Source of the DNA: an uncultured Pelagibacteraceae bacterium
GTDB taxonomy: Bacteria > Pseudomonadota > Alphaproteobacteria > Pelagibacterales > Pelagibacteraceae
Length of the DNA: 64,000 bases
Assembly (NCBI GenBank): GCA_902618205.1
Contig: CACMZL010000002.1
Span: forward strand, 124,001-188,000
Direction of reading: 5' to 3'
Each line of letters begins with the position of its first letter. Within the stretch, counting starts at the first letter, position 1. Under the pieces are notes generated by a model. That model searched no databases, was not told the origin of the DNA, and worked only from the letters and a program-made list of their open reading frames with translations. The translations under genes were made by a program, and so were the position numbers. This document shows, one piece after another, positions 10,946 to 20,044 of this stretch.

Positions 10946-11552
10946 GAATAAAAGTTTATTTATAAAAATATTGTTATTCTTTCTAGTGCACATAAATGCA
11001 AGTGCAATAGAAAAGGTTATATTATTCGGCGATAGTTTAATGGCGGGTTATGGTCTACCTAAAGAGCAACACTTATCTTTGGTTTTAGAAAGTAATCTCG
11101 TTAGGAGTGGTTTAAATATTAAGGTAATAAATGGAAGTGTGTCAGGTAGTACTTCTTCTGGTGGATTGAATAGAGCAGAATGGAGTTTATCAGAACCCGG
11201 TATTGATCTAATCATCCTTGGTCTTGGGGCAAATGATATGCTTAGAGGAATTCAACCAGATGAAACTGAGAGAAATTTAGAAGAAATAATTAAAATCGCT
11301 AACAGTAAAAAAATAAAAATTATAATAGCTGGGATGGTTGCGCCAACAACTCATGGAACTAAGTATAAAAAAAATTTTGATGCTATTTATCCTAAATTGT
11401 CAAAAAAATATAATTTACCCTTAATTCCATTTTTGCTAGAGGGTGTTGCTCTTGATCCAAATCTAAATCAACAGGATGGCATACATCCTAACAAAGCTGG
11501 AACAATAGTTATAAGTAATACAATTCAAGATATTATTTCAAAAAATTATTAA
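10944..11552 (+). CDS. tesA: SGNH-family arylesterase/thioesterase, TesA-like
   Basis: Signal peptide then ILFGDSLMAGYGL, GSVSGSTSSGG, LGANDMLRG and DGIHPN (SGNH blocks). ATG at 10944 preferred over upstream TTG 10881. Confidence 0.88.
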   Translation: MNKSLFIKILLFFLVHINASAIEKVILFGDSLMAGYGLPKEQHLSLVLESNLVRSGLNIKVINGSVSGSTSSGGLNRAEWSLSEPGIDLIILGLGANDMLRGIQPDETERNLEEIIKIANSKKIKIIIAGMVAPTTHGTKYKKNFDAIYPKLSKKYNLPLIPFLLEGVALDPNLNQQDGIHPNKAGTIVISNTIQDIISKNY

Positions 11553-11558
11553 TCGGAT

Positions 11559-12560
11559 ATGAAAAAAAAATATCATCATTTAGCAAATGGCACATTTCGT
11601 AATCCTGAAGGATCAAAGGTGATTGATATGAATTTCAATTGGTCGTTTAAGGTCTTTAACCAAGAAAAAAAAAAATTAGATATGACTTTTCCTGAAAGTA
11701 ATATCATTAAAAAAGAAAAAGTTTTATTGGATTTAAATAATTTCCAAAAAGAAGATTATGTAGCGTGGATAGGTCATGCAACATTTTTATTAAAATTAGG
11801 GGGAATAACAATAATAACAGATCCAGTTTTTTCAAAAAATGCAGGACCTTTATTTTTTGGGCCAAAGAGATTTACCGAACCAGCATTAAAACTTAATGAG
11901 ATACCAAGAACAGATATTTTTCTACTAACTCACAATCACTACGATCATCAAGATATGAAAACAATAATGAGATTTCCTTATAAAGAATCTAAAGTTCTGT
12001 TACCTTTAGGACTAAAAAAATATTTTAAAATTAATAGATTTAAAGATGTAAATGAAATGGATTGGTATGATCAAATAAGAATAAATCAGAATTTAAAAAT
12101 TACTCTTCTGCCATCAGTCCACTGGTCAAAAAGGAGTTTAACGGATACTAACAAAACTTTATGGGGCAGCTATTTGATTGAATACAAAGGAAAAAAAATA
12201 TTATTTTCATGTGATACTGGTGTTGGAAAAATATATAAAGAATTGGGAGATAAGTATGGTCCAATTGATTTAACATTTATTAACATTGGCGCATATAATT
12301 TTTATCCTATGGCTTCAATTAAAGATTCTTCTGCTTACCACACTAACCCTGAAGAAGCCCTTGGACTTGCTAAAGATTTAAAAAGTAAAAAAGTAATTGG
12401 AATGCATTGGGGAACTTTTGTCTTATCACTTGAACCAATATTAGAGCCCCCTTTAAGGTTTAAGCAAAATGCAGAAAAATTTGGATTTAAAAAAGATGAT
12501 GCAATTATTTTTAAAATTGGTGAATTTAAATTATTTAAAGAGCTTTTTGATACTAACTAG
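11559..12560 (+). CDS. metallo-beta-lactamase-fold hydrolase (NAPE-PLD/UlaG-like)
   Basis: WIGHATFLLKLGGITIITDPVFS, LLTHNHYDHQD (HxHxDH) and FSCDTGVG. Confidence 0.88.
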   Translation: MKKKYHHLANGTFRNPEGSKVIDMNFNWSFKVFNQEKKKLDMTFPESNIIKKEKVLLDLNNFQKEDYVAWIGHATFLLKLGGITIITDPVFSKNAGPLFFGPKRFTEPALKLNEIPRTDIFLLTHNHYDHQDMKTIMRFPYKESKVLLPLGLKKYFKINRFKDVNEMDWYDQIRINQNLKITLLPSVHWSKRSLTDTNKTLWGSYLIEYKGKKILFSCDTGVGKIYKELGDKYGPIDLTFINIGAYNFYPMASIKDSSAYHTNPEEALGLAKDLKSKKVIGMHWGTFVLSLEPILEPPLRFKQNAEKFGFKKDDAIIFKIGEFKLFKELFDTN

Positions 12561-13617
12561 AATTTTCCATCAACCACAATCCATCTTGATTTAAAAAATA
12601 TAGTTTACCATTTATAGGATGAATTTGTATGTCTCTGATTCTTCCAATTTTATCTTTAAATATTATTTCCTCTTTTACGTTTGATAAATCATTAAACTCT
12701 AATTTTCTTAAAGACTTATCTTTAAGAGAAGTAATTAATGCATGACCATTCCAATCTTTAAATTCATTACCTTTATAAATCGTGATTGCACTTGTGGCTA
12801 TTGATGGAACCCAATATTGAATGGCTTTTGTAAAGCCAGGTTTCCATTTTGGCCCTATTGGTATACCTGAATAATTTGTGCCACCCCATCCAAGAATTTT
12901 CCAACCATAATTTTCACCTTTCTTTGCTTCACCAAACCAATCGCCTCCTTTTGCACCATGATTACTCATATAAATTTTTCCATCAAAAGGTGATAAAGCT
13001 AAACCTTGAGGATTTCTTACACCAATTTGATATATTTCAGGTAGCCAGTCTGATTTCCCCTCAAAACGAGGATTGTCTTTTGGAATGCCACCATCTAGAT
13101 AAATTCTAATTATACTTCCTGGATGTTTATTTCCATCTTGAGCAATCATTCCCCCGCCTCTTTCACCTGCAGAAGCAAATAAATAGTTGTCTTTAATTGC
13201 AAGTCTTGAACCAAAATGATAAGGCGAGTCAATTGGTGGATTGGCTTGAAAAATATTTTTAAAATTTAATTTGTTTTTATTAAATTTTGCACGTGCAATT
13301 GAAGTACTAGTCTTCCAATTATTTCTATTTTCTGTGTATGAGATGTAAATGTAATCTTCATGATACAGAATATCCAATAGTCCTCCCTGTCCATATTCTA
13401 CAAAATTTAAGTTATGATCAATTTCATTTATCTCTCTTGTAGAAATGTTTACAAATTTAATTTTTCCACCTTTCTCGGTAACAATCATTTCATTTTCATT
13501 AACGAACGACGAACCCCAAGGTGCTTCTAATTCAATAATTTTATTAAAATTAAAATTTTTACTAAATGAATTAGTTGATAATAGTACTAATGATAAAAGA
13601 AATAATAATTTCTTCAC
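12553..13617 (-). CDS. PQQ-dependent soluble sugar dehydrogenase-like secreted protein (YliI/Asd type)
   Basis: Signal peptide then APWGSSFVNENEMIVTEKGGKI, GQGGLLDILYH, GVRNPQGLA and NHGAKGGDWFGEAKKGENYGWK. GTG start at 13617 avoids overlap with the upstream SDR gene. Confidence 0.85.
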   Translation of the reverse strand: MKKLLFLLSLVLLSTNSFSKNFNFNKIIELEAPWGSSFVNENEMIVTEKGGKIKFVNISTREINEIDHNLNFVEYGQGGLLDILYHEDYIYISYTENRNNWKTSTSIARAKFNKNKLNFKNIFQANPPIDSPYHFGSRLAIKDNYLFASAGERGGGMIAQDGNKHPGSIIRIYLDGGIPKDNPRFEGKSDWLPEIYQIGVRNPQGLALSPFDGKIYMSNHGAKGGDWFGEAKKGENYGWKILGWGGTNYSGIPIGPKWKPGFTKAIQYWVPSIATSAITIYKGNEFKDWNGHALITSLKDKSLRKLEFNDLSNVKEEIIFKDKIGRIRDIQIHPINGKLYFLNQDGLWLMENSS

Positions 13618-13618
13618 T

Positions 13619-14329
13619 CTATGAAAGTTTTGATCTACCACCATCGACAGCAATAATTTGTCCTGTAACCCAAGAACTGTCTTCAGTTATTAGAAATTTT
13701 GCAAGCGAAGCTGAGTCTTTACCTTCTCCAAGTCTTTTTAATGGATGGGCTTTTGCTATACCATCAGCTAAAACTTTATTTTTAAGCATTGGCTCTGCAA
13801 TTTTTGAATTAGTTAAACTTGGAGCAATGCAATTTACTCTTATATTAGGAGCAAATTCTGCTGCTAAAGAAACAGTTAGTCCTTCAACAGCTGCTTTAGT
13901 TGAGGCTATAATTGCATGATTTGTAAAACCCCTTTGAGCAGCAACAGTTGAAAACAAAACAATCGATCCTTTATTTTTTTTTAAACTTTCTTGATAACCT
14001 TTAATTAAATCTACTGCGGAATATAAATTTAGTTTCATACATTTTGTAAAATCTTGTTCTGAAACCATTCTCAAAGGTTTTAAATCAATTGAACCAACAC
14101 AATAAGCTACACCTTTGATATCATTTATTTCGGACTTAATTTTTTCAACAAATCCATTTTCTAAAACATCAGAGACTGTATATTTACAATTTAGTTTTTC
14201 AGATAAAGATTTTATTCTTTCTTCATCCCTACCAACTAAATGTACTTCTTTACCGGCTGCATGTAACTGTTCGGCTAAATTAGATCCGATAGATCCTGTC
14301 GCACCTACTACTAAATATTTTTCTGACAT
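13619..14329 (-). CDS. SDR-family oxidoreductase
   Basis: GATGSIGSNLA Rossmann motif; later motifs NCIAPSLT and TGQIIAVDGG. Confidence 0.9.
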   Translation of the reverse strand: MSEKYLVVGATGSIGSNLAEQLHAAGKEVHLVGRDEERIKSLSEKLNCKYTVSDVLENGFVEKIKSEINDIKGVAYCVGSIDLKPLRMVSEQDFTKCMKLNLYSAVDLIKGYQESLKKNKGSIVLFSTVAAQRGFTNHAIIASTKAAVEGLTVSLAAEFAPNIRVNCIAPSLTNSKIAEPMLKNKVLADGIAKAHPLKRLGEGKDSASLAKFLITEDSSWVTGQIIAVDGGRSKLS

Positions 14330-14356
14330 AAATTTTTAAAGAGTTATATATAGTTA

Positions 14357-15847
14357 ATGAAATTATTTTTTCTACTTGGAAATCAGCTTTTCTCAGAAAA
14401 ATATCTTGAAAAGTACAGAAAAGATCACATTTTCTTTATGGCTGAAGATTATCAGCTCTGTACATACGAAAAGCATCATAAACAAAAGATATTATTGTTC
14501 TTATCTTGCATGCGATCTCATGCAGATAGACTAAAAAAAAATAGATTTAAATTAGAATATTCATCAATCGAGGATAAATCTTTCAAGCTGGATTACACAG
14601 AAAAATTAAAAAAAATAATTAAAGCAAAAAAAATTAAAGAAATTTCAAGTTTCGAAATTGAGGATAAGTTTTTTGAAAATAAAATTACCAATTTTTTAAA
14701 AAAGGAAAAAATTAAATGGAATATTATTCAAACACCAATGTTTTTAAATTCTAGAGAAAAATTTAAAAACTATTTATCGAAATCAAAAAAACCTTTTATG
14801 GCAGTTTTTTATAAAGAGACTAGAAGAGATTTGGATATACTCATGAAAAAAGATGGTAATCCAGAAGGAGGCAAATGGAGTTTTGACGAAGAAAATCGAA
14901 ATAAACTCCCAAAAAATATATCTATACCCAAATTTCCTAAAATAACTGAGACTGTTCATACGAAAAAACTAAAAATTTTAATTGATAAAAATTTTAAAAG
15001 TCACCCAGGTAATACGAAAGACTTTTGGTTTGCTACGGAATATGATGATGTAATTAAATTATTAAATTTTTTTATTAAAGAGAAATCAAATTTATTTGGG
15101 GATTATGAAGATGCAGTTGATCAGAAAGACAATATATTATTTCATAGTGCTTTAAGTCCTTACATCAATTTAGGTCTTATCACTCCAGAATTTATCATTA
15201 AAAAAGTTTTAGATTTTCACAACAAAAATAAAATAAGATTAAATTCCTTAGAAGGTTATATTCGTCAAGTAATCGGGTGGAGAGAATTTATGAGGGGAAT
15301 ATATCAAAGCTATTCAAAAGAAATGGAAACTAGAAATTTTTTTAAACAAAATAGAAAAATGAAAAACTCATGGTACGAAGGCACAACAGGATTACCACCT
15401 CTAGATTATGCTATTAAAAATGCAGTGAATTATGGTTGGTTACATCATATTGAAAGGTTAATGATCTTATCAAACATAATGAATTTATGTGAAGTTAAGC
15501 CAACGTATGTTTACAAATGGTTTATGGAAATGTTTGTGGATTCCTCTGACTGGGTAATGGTCCCGAATGTTTATGGAATGGGGCTTTTCAGTGATGGGGG
15601 AATATTTGCAACAAAACCATATATTTGCGGCTCCGCTTATTTCATGAAAATGATGGATTTTAAAAAAGGAGAATGGTGCAATACCATGGATGGTCTTTAT
15701 TGGAGATTCATAAATAGAAATAGAGCCTTCTTTTTAAAAAATCCCAGACTTTCTATGATGGTTAGAATTTTCGATAAAATGAAACCTGATAGAAAAAAAT
15801 TAATTTTAGCTGAGGCAGAAAAATTTATTAAACAAAATACTGCATAG
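14357..15847 (+). CDS. cryptochrome/photolyase-related protein, FeS-BCP (PhrB-like) class
   Basis: N-terminus LLGNQLFSEKYLEKY; core LEGYIRQVIGWREFMRGIY, HHIERLMILSNIMNLCEVKP and YGMGLFSDGGIFATKPYICGSAYF, typical of deoxyribodipyrimidine photolyase-related proteins. Confidence 0.88.
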   Translation: MKLFFLLGNQLFSEKYLEKYRKDHIFFMAEDYQLCTYEKHHKQKILLFLSCMRSHADRLKKNRFKLEYSSIEDKSFKLDYTEKLKKIIKAKKIKEISSFEIEDKFFENKITNFLKKEKIKWNIIQTPMFLNSREKFKNYLSKSKKPFMAVFYKETRRDLDILMKKDGNPEGGKWSFDEENRNKLPKNISIPKFPKITETVHTKKLKILIDKNFKSHPGNTKDFWFATEYDDVIKLLNFFIKEKSNLFGDYEDAVDQKDNILFHSALSPYINLGLITPEFIIKKVLDFHNKNKIRLNSLEGYIRQVIGWREFMRGIYQSYSKEMETRNFFKQNRKMKNSWYEGTTGLPPLDYAIKNAVNYGWLHHIERLMILSNIMNLCEVKPTYVYKWFMEMFVDSSDWVMVPNVYGMGLFSDGGIFATKPYICGSAYFMKMMDFKKGEWCNTMDGLYWRFINRNRAFFLKNPRLSMMVRIFDKMKPDRKKLILAEAEKFIKQNTA

Positions 15848-15975
15848 TGAGAAAAGAAAATTTACCCACAAAAATTTGCCCTGTATGTAAGAGACCTTTT
15901 ACTTGGAGAAAAAAATGGAAATTAAACTGGGATAAAGTGAAATATTGTTCTAAGAAATGTTCAAAGAACAACTAA
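15847..15975 (+). CDS. DUF2256-like small cysteine protein (42 aa)
   Basis: GTG start overlaps upstream stop (TAGTG). Translation VRKENLPTKICPVCKRPFTWRKKWKLNWDKVKYCSKKCSKNN has a CPVCxRPFxWRKKW...W..VKYCSxxC pattern. Absent from the ORF track (too short). Confidence 0.8.
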   Translation: MRKENLPTKICPVCKRPFTWRKKWKLNWDKVKYCSKKCSKNN

Positions 15976-16045
15976 GAATTTAATTTTAATAATTATTTAA
16001 TCTTTCTGAAATAATTTTGTATCTTATTTAAATTATAAATTTTTC

Positions 16046-17434
16046 ATGCAAAGAAATTTAGTACTAATTCTATTATTAATACTTTTCAACAGTTCACAAT
16101 CTCTAGCAAAAACATTTAATGTCAAAAATTCAAAAGATTCTGGTCCTGAAAGTCTAAGGCATGCACTTTTAAAGGCATCTAAAAGTAAAGAATCATCAAA
16201 AATATTAATTACAACTGAAGATGAAATAATTATTAATTCAACTTTAGAATATACAGGACTACAACCCCTAGATATAGTAGGGTCAGGACAGTCTATTAAA
16301 ACTACCCAAAATCAAACACTCCTCTTTATTTCAAATGGTGCTGACCTTACAATATCTAATTTAAATTTTTATGGAGTAGGTGGATTTAGTATTAAAAAAG
16401 GAGGATGGGGCAAAGGTATATTTGTAGATGTTAGAGACGACCAAAAAGGTTTAGTAAATGTAATTTTAAATAACGTTTCTGTTAACGATGTTGCCAGTCA
16501 TGGAATTCATATTTCTGACTGCAGTCTAGCCGATGACTGTGGTGGTGGACAAGGCGGTGGGGGAGAAGGTTCAGATGCTTCCATTAAAGTTGTAGTTGAT
16601 AATTTAACAATTAGTAATGTAGGAAATGGAAGATTTGATGCGGATGGATTTAGGATTGATGAAAGAGGCATTGGTGATATCGATTTCAAAGCAAGTAACT
16701 CTCTGTTTACTCTTGTTGGTGCGGATGGAGTTGAGTTAGATGAAGGTAATGCTGGAAATGTTAATGCTACAGTAAATAATTCATCTTTTGTTTTAAATGG
16801 AGCATATTGTGATCCAAAACTTTTAAAACCATTTATGCCCAAACAAGATGAAGGTGAATTTGATGATAATGTGAGAAAAGAAGACAGTATACCTGGAAAG
16901 ATTAAGGGTACCCCAGATGATAGATGTTTTGAGAGAGAAGTTGATTTGTATGACTCTGGTTTTGTTAAAGAATTTGAATTTGGCATAGATTTAGATGATG
17001 GTTTTGATATTGATGAAGCTGGTCCCGGAAATTTAGTTGTTACCATTAATAACTCATTTATAAATGGAAATTTAGACGAAGGTTTAGATTTTGATGAAGC
17101 AAATAATGGTGATATATTTTTAACTATCAACAACACTATTTCTATAAATAACACAGACGATGGTTTTAAAAATTCTGAAGAAGATGATGGTTCAGTTATA
17201 GCAAGTATTGATGGTGTAATTGCTGTAAAAAATGGTGGTAAAGGAATTGTGCTTGAAGAGGAAGGTGTAGGTGATGTGAGAGCGTTTATTGAAAGTACAA
17301 TTACAAACACCAATGATGATAGTGATAAAACTGGATTAGAGGCAGTGCAAGAAGATGTTGGATCTGGTATTATAAAAATTGTTAATTCTCAGTTGTTTGA
17401 TGGTATTGATGCTGAAGGTGTCCAGCTAAAATAG
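16046..17434 (+). CDS. secreted acidic repeat protein, putative right-handed beta-helix
   Basis: Signal peptide MQRNLVLILLLILFNSSQSLA, then imperfect DG(F/V)xxDE...G(D/N)(I/V)xxxxNNS repeats rich in D, E, N and G. Confidence 0.75.
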   Translation: MQRNLVLILLLILFNSSQSLAKTFNVKNSKDSGPESLRHALLKASKSKESSKILITTEDEIIINSTLEYTGLQPLDIVGSGQSIKTTQNQTLLFISNGADLTISNLNFYGVGGFSIKKGGWGKGIFVDVRDDQKGLVNVILNNVSVNDVASHGIHISDCSLADDCGGGQGGGGEGSDASIKVVVDNLTISNVGNGRFDADGFRIDERGIGDIDFKASNSLFTLVGADGVELDEGNAGNVNATVNNSSFVLNGAYCDPKLLKPFMPKQDEGEFDDNVRKEDSIPGKIKGTPDDRCFEREVDLYDSGFVKEFEFGIDLDDGFDIDEAGPGNLVVTINNSFINGNLDEGLDFDEANNGDIFLTINNTISINNTDDGFKNSEEDDGSVIASIDGVIAVKNGGKGIVLEEEGVGDVRAFIESTITNTNDDSDKTGLEAVQEDVGSGIIKIVNSQLFDGIDAEGVQLK

Positions 17435-17435
17435 A

Positions 17436-17666
17436 TTAACAACAAGAACAACTTGTCTTTTTCTCTGATTTTTTTTCTTCAATTACTTCTTCCCTAGCTG
17501 CTGATTGTTCAAGAATTTTTGCTGCTTCAGCTTCTTTCTCTTTTAATATTTTATTTTCAATGTATGCGTAAAGAGAGTTGAAACCTAATTTTGAAGCTTT
17601 CTTATCTTCGTAATTCCTTCTGCCTTTAAGATTTTCAATAATTTCAAGAACTTGCGGGTTATTCAT
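17436..17666 (-). CDS. small uncharacterised protein with C-terminal CSCC motif
   Basis: 76-aa ORF between annotated genes; charged helical body ending SEKKTSCSCC. Confidence 0.6.
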   Translation of the reverse strand: MNNPQVLEIIENLKGRRNYEDKKASKLGFNSLYAYIENKILKEKEAEAAKILEQSAAREEVIEEKKSEKKTSCSCC

Positions 17667-17707
17667 ATTATTGTTATCTCATAATTTTGATAATTTACAA
17701 TAGTTCT

Positions 17708-18850
17708 TTAAAAAAATTCTTTAATTATAGTTGGTATATACTTTTTGAAATTAAAAAAACCTTTATTGCAATATTTCCAAGAACTCCGGTCTAAATTACG
17801 ATAAAGAAATTTTATATTATTTATTCCTTGAGAAGTTAAAAAATCTAAGTTTTCTCCAACACAAGGATATAAAAAATAACTATTCTCAATTGTTTTAAGC
17901 TTACCAATATCAATAACTCCACAATCCAAAGATTTTTCATCCAACCTTCTTTTTTGATCTTGAATTAAATTAGTCTTAAATTTCACTGTTTTTTCACTAA
18001 GTTTAATATTTCTACTGTCGTTATTATTATTAACTAAATAAATCTTTTTAAATTTATGGTCTTTGAAATCAGTCAACTCAAAAGAAAGATTATTATCAAA
18101 AATAATTAAATTTTGCTCATCCAAACTTACTGGATTACTAAAATCTTTTAAGACAGCCTTGTATATTTTCTTGCTAACTTTAGGTGGCGCATTCTCATTT
18201 AAATTAATGTTATTATATCTGTTATTAGTAAATTTTTTTATATTCCATTCACTTGCCAAATAATGCTTACCTTGTGTTTGTATCCCAGCAACCCATCTCC
18301 ATCCTAATGTATTAGATGCTGCATCTCCATCATAGAGATGCTTCATAAAAAATTCAGCTCCTAATTGCCAAGGTAAATTTAAAGTAAAAATCCAGATACT
18401 GGCAAACCACATTCTTGTATGATTATGAAGGTAATTAAATTCTTTTAATTCTTTAACCCATTCATTAAAACATTCTATATTTGTATTTCCATCAATGGCA
18501 TTTAAATAATCTTTACTATCTTTGTATTTTTCTCTTATAATTTTTAGTTCTATTATATAATCTGTCCATACATTAGGTCTTAATTCTAACCATCCTTTCC
18601 AATAAGTACGCCACAAAACCTCCTGAATAAATTTTTCATTTTTAGAAAATGAAAATTTCTTTAAGGCTTTATCTATAACTTCTAACTCATTTAATATTCC
18701 ATGAGATATATATGGAGAAATACAAGATATATTTGATCTTTTATCTGGACCAAAATCAAAATTTCTCAATCTTGAATATTCAGAAAGATTATTTTCAACA
18801 AAATTATCTAGTTTATTAGTGGCTTGCGCCCGACTTGGTTCAAAATTCAT
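17708..18850 (-). CDS. photolyase/cryptochrome FAD-binding-domain protein lacking the N-terminal antenna domain
   Basis: LSPYI-like SCISPYISHGIL, EVLWRTYWKGW, YLHNHTRMWFASIWIF, WQLGAEFFMKHLYDGDAASNTLGWRWVAG; ~160-aa unassigned C-terminal region. Confidence 0.82.
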   Translation of the reverse strand: MNFEPSRAQATNKLDNFVENNLSEYSRLRNFDFGPDKRSNISCISPYISHGILNELEVIDKALKKFSFSKNEKFIQEVLWRTYWKGWLELRPNVWTDYIIELKIIREKYKDSKDYLNAIDGNTNIECFNEWVKELKEFNYLHNHTRMWFASIWIFTLNLPWQLGAEFFMKHLYDGDAASNTLGWRWVAGIQTQGKHYLASEWNIKKFTNNRYNNINLNENAPPKVSKKIYKAVLKDFSNPVSLDEQNLIIFDNNLSFELTDFKDHKFKKIYLVNNNNDSRNIKLSEKTVKFKTNLIQDQKRRLDEKSLDCGVIDIGKLKTIENSYFLYPCVGENLDFLTSQGINNIKFLYRNLDRSSWKYCNKGFFNFKKYIPTIIKEFF

Positions 18851-18856
18851 GATATT

Positions 18857-20041
18857 TTATTTTAATTTTTTCTTGTGAAAATTAATAAATCTTTCAACAT
18901 TTGATTTATTAAAAGTTTTATTTTCCTCAAATGAAACTTTTTTCATAGAATAAGCTGAACTTTTAGTTATTCTCGAATGAATAATAACATTCCCTTTATA
19001 TAACCTCAATTTAACTGATCCATTAACTTTAGTTCTCTTAAGATCTACAATTCTTTGTATTTTAAATCTCTCTTTAGAAAACCAATATCCATTGTAAATA
19101 AGTTCCGCATACCTAGGCATAACTTTCTCTTTCTTATGCATTGTATCTTTGTCAAGTGTAACAGACTCTATGGCCCTATGAGCATGCATTAATAAAGTTC
19201 CGCCTGGTGTTTCGTATACACCTCTTGATTTAATACCGATAAATCTATTTTCTACTAGATCAACTCTTCCAACAGCATTTTTTCCAGCTATGTCGTTTAA
19301 TTTTCCAAGCAATTTAGATGGAGATAATTTTTTCCCATTCACTGCAATCGGGTCTCCACCTTTAAAGTCTATTTTTACAATTGAAGATTTATTAGGTGCT
19401 TTTTCTGGAGATACCGTTCTTTGAAAGATAAAGTCAGGTGCAGAGTTTTTTGGATTTTCTAAAAACTTTCCTTCTGTTGATGTATGAAAAATATTATCGT
19501 CTACTGAAAAAGGTGGCGCTCCTTTCTTGTCTTTAGGTATTTCAATTTTATTTTTTTTTGCATAATTAATTAGATCTGATCTAGATTTCAGCTTCCAAAT
19601 TCTCCAAGGCGCAATAATTTTTATTTTAGGACCAAAATAATGATAACCTAATTCAAACCTTACTTGATCATTTCCTTTTCCTGTTGATCCATGAGACACA
19701 GCATAGGCTTTAAATTTTTTAGCAATTCTAATTTGATCTTTGGCTATTAAAGGTCTAGCAATTGAGGTCCCAAGCAAATAAACACCCTCATATATTGCAT
19801 GGCCCCTAATCATTGGATAAACATAATCTTTTACAAAAATATCTTTTAGATCTTGAATAATAATATTTTTTACACCAAGTTTTTTTGCGTTTCTGAAAAT
19901 TTTATTTCTATCTATTTCTTGACCAATGTCTGCAGTATAACAAATTACTTCTGCATCATAATTTTCCTGTAACCATTTTAATATGATTGATGTGTCCAGA
20001 CCGCCAGAATAGGCAAGAACTATCTTTTTCTTAGATTTCAT
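18857..20041 (-). CDS. argG: argininosuccinate synthase
   Basis: LAYSGGLDTSIILKWL, SHGSTGKGNDQVRFE and APWR motifs. Confidence 0.97.
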   Translation of the reverse strand: MKSKKKIVLAYSGGLDTSIILKWLQENYDAEVICYTADIGQEIDRNKIFRNAKKLGVKNIIIQDLKDIFVKDYVYPMIRGHAIYEGVYLLGTSIARPLIAKDQIRIAKKFKAYAVSHGSTGKGNDQVRFELGYHYFGPKIKIIAPWRIWKLKSRSDLINYAKKNKIEIPKDKKGAPPFSVDDNIFHTSTEGKFLENPKNSAPDFIFQRTVSPEKAPNKSSIVKIDFKGGDPIAVNGKKLSPSKLLGKLNDIAGKNAVGRVDLVENRFIGIKSRGVYETPGGTLLMHAHRAIESVTLDKDTMHKKEKVMPRYAELIYNGYWFSKERFKIQRIVDLKRTKVNGSVKLRLYKGNVIIHSRITKSSAYSMKKVSFEENKTFNKSNVERFINFHKKKLK

Positions 20042-20044
20042 TAT

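Noticed and set aside
16507-17313. 268-aa minus-strand ORF rich in Ser/Pro
   Set aside because: Antisense to the acidic repeat gene; its S/P composition follows from the reverse complement of Asp/Glu/Gly-rich codons. No family features.
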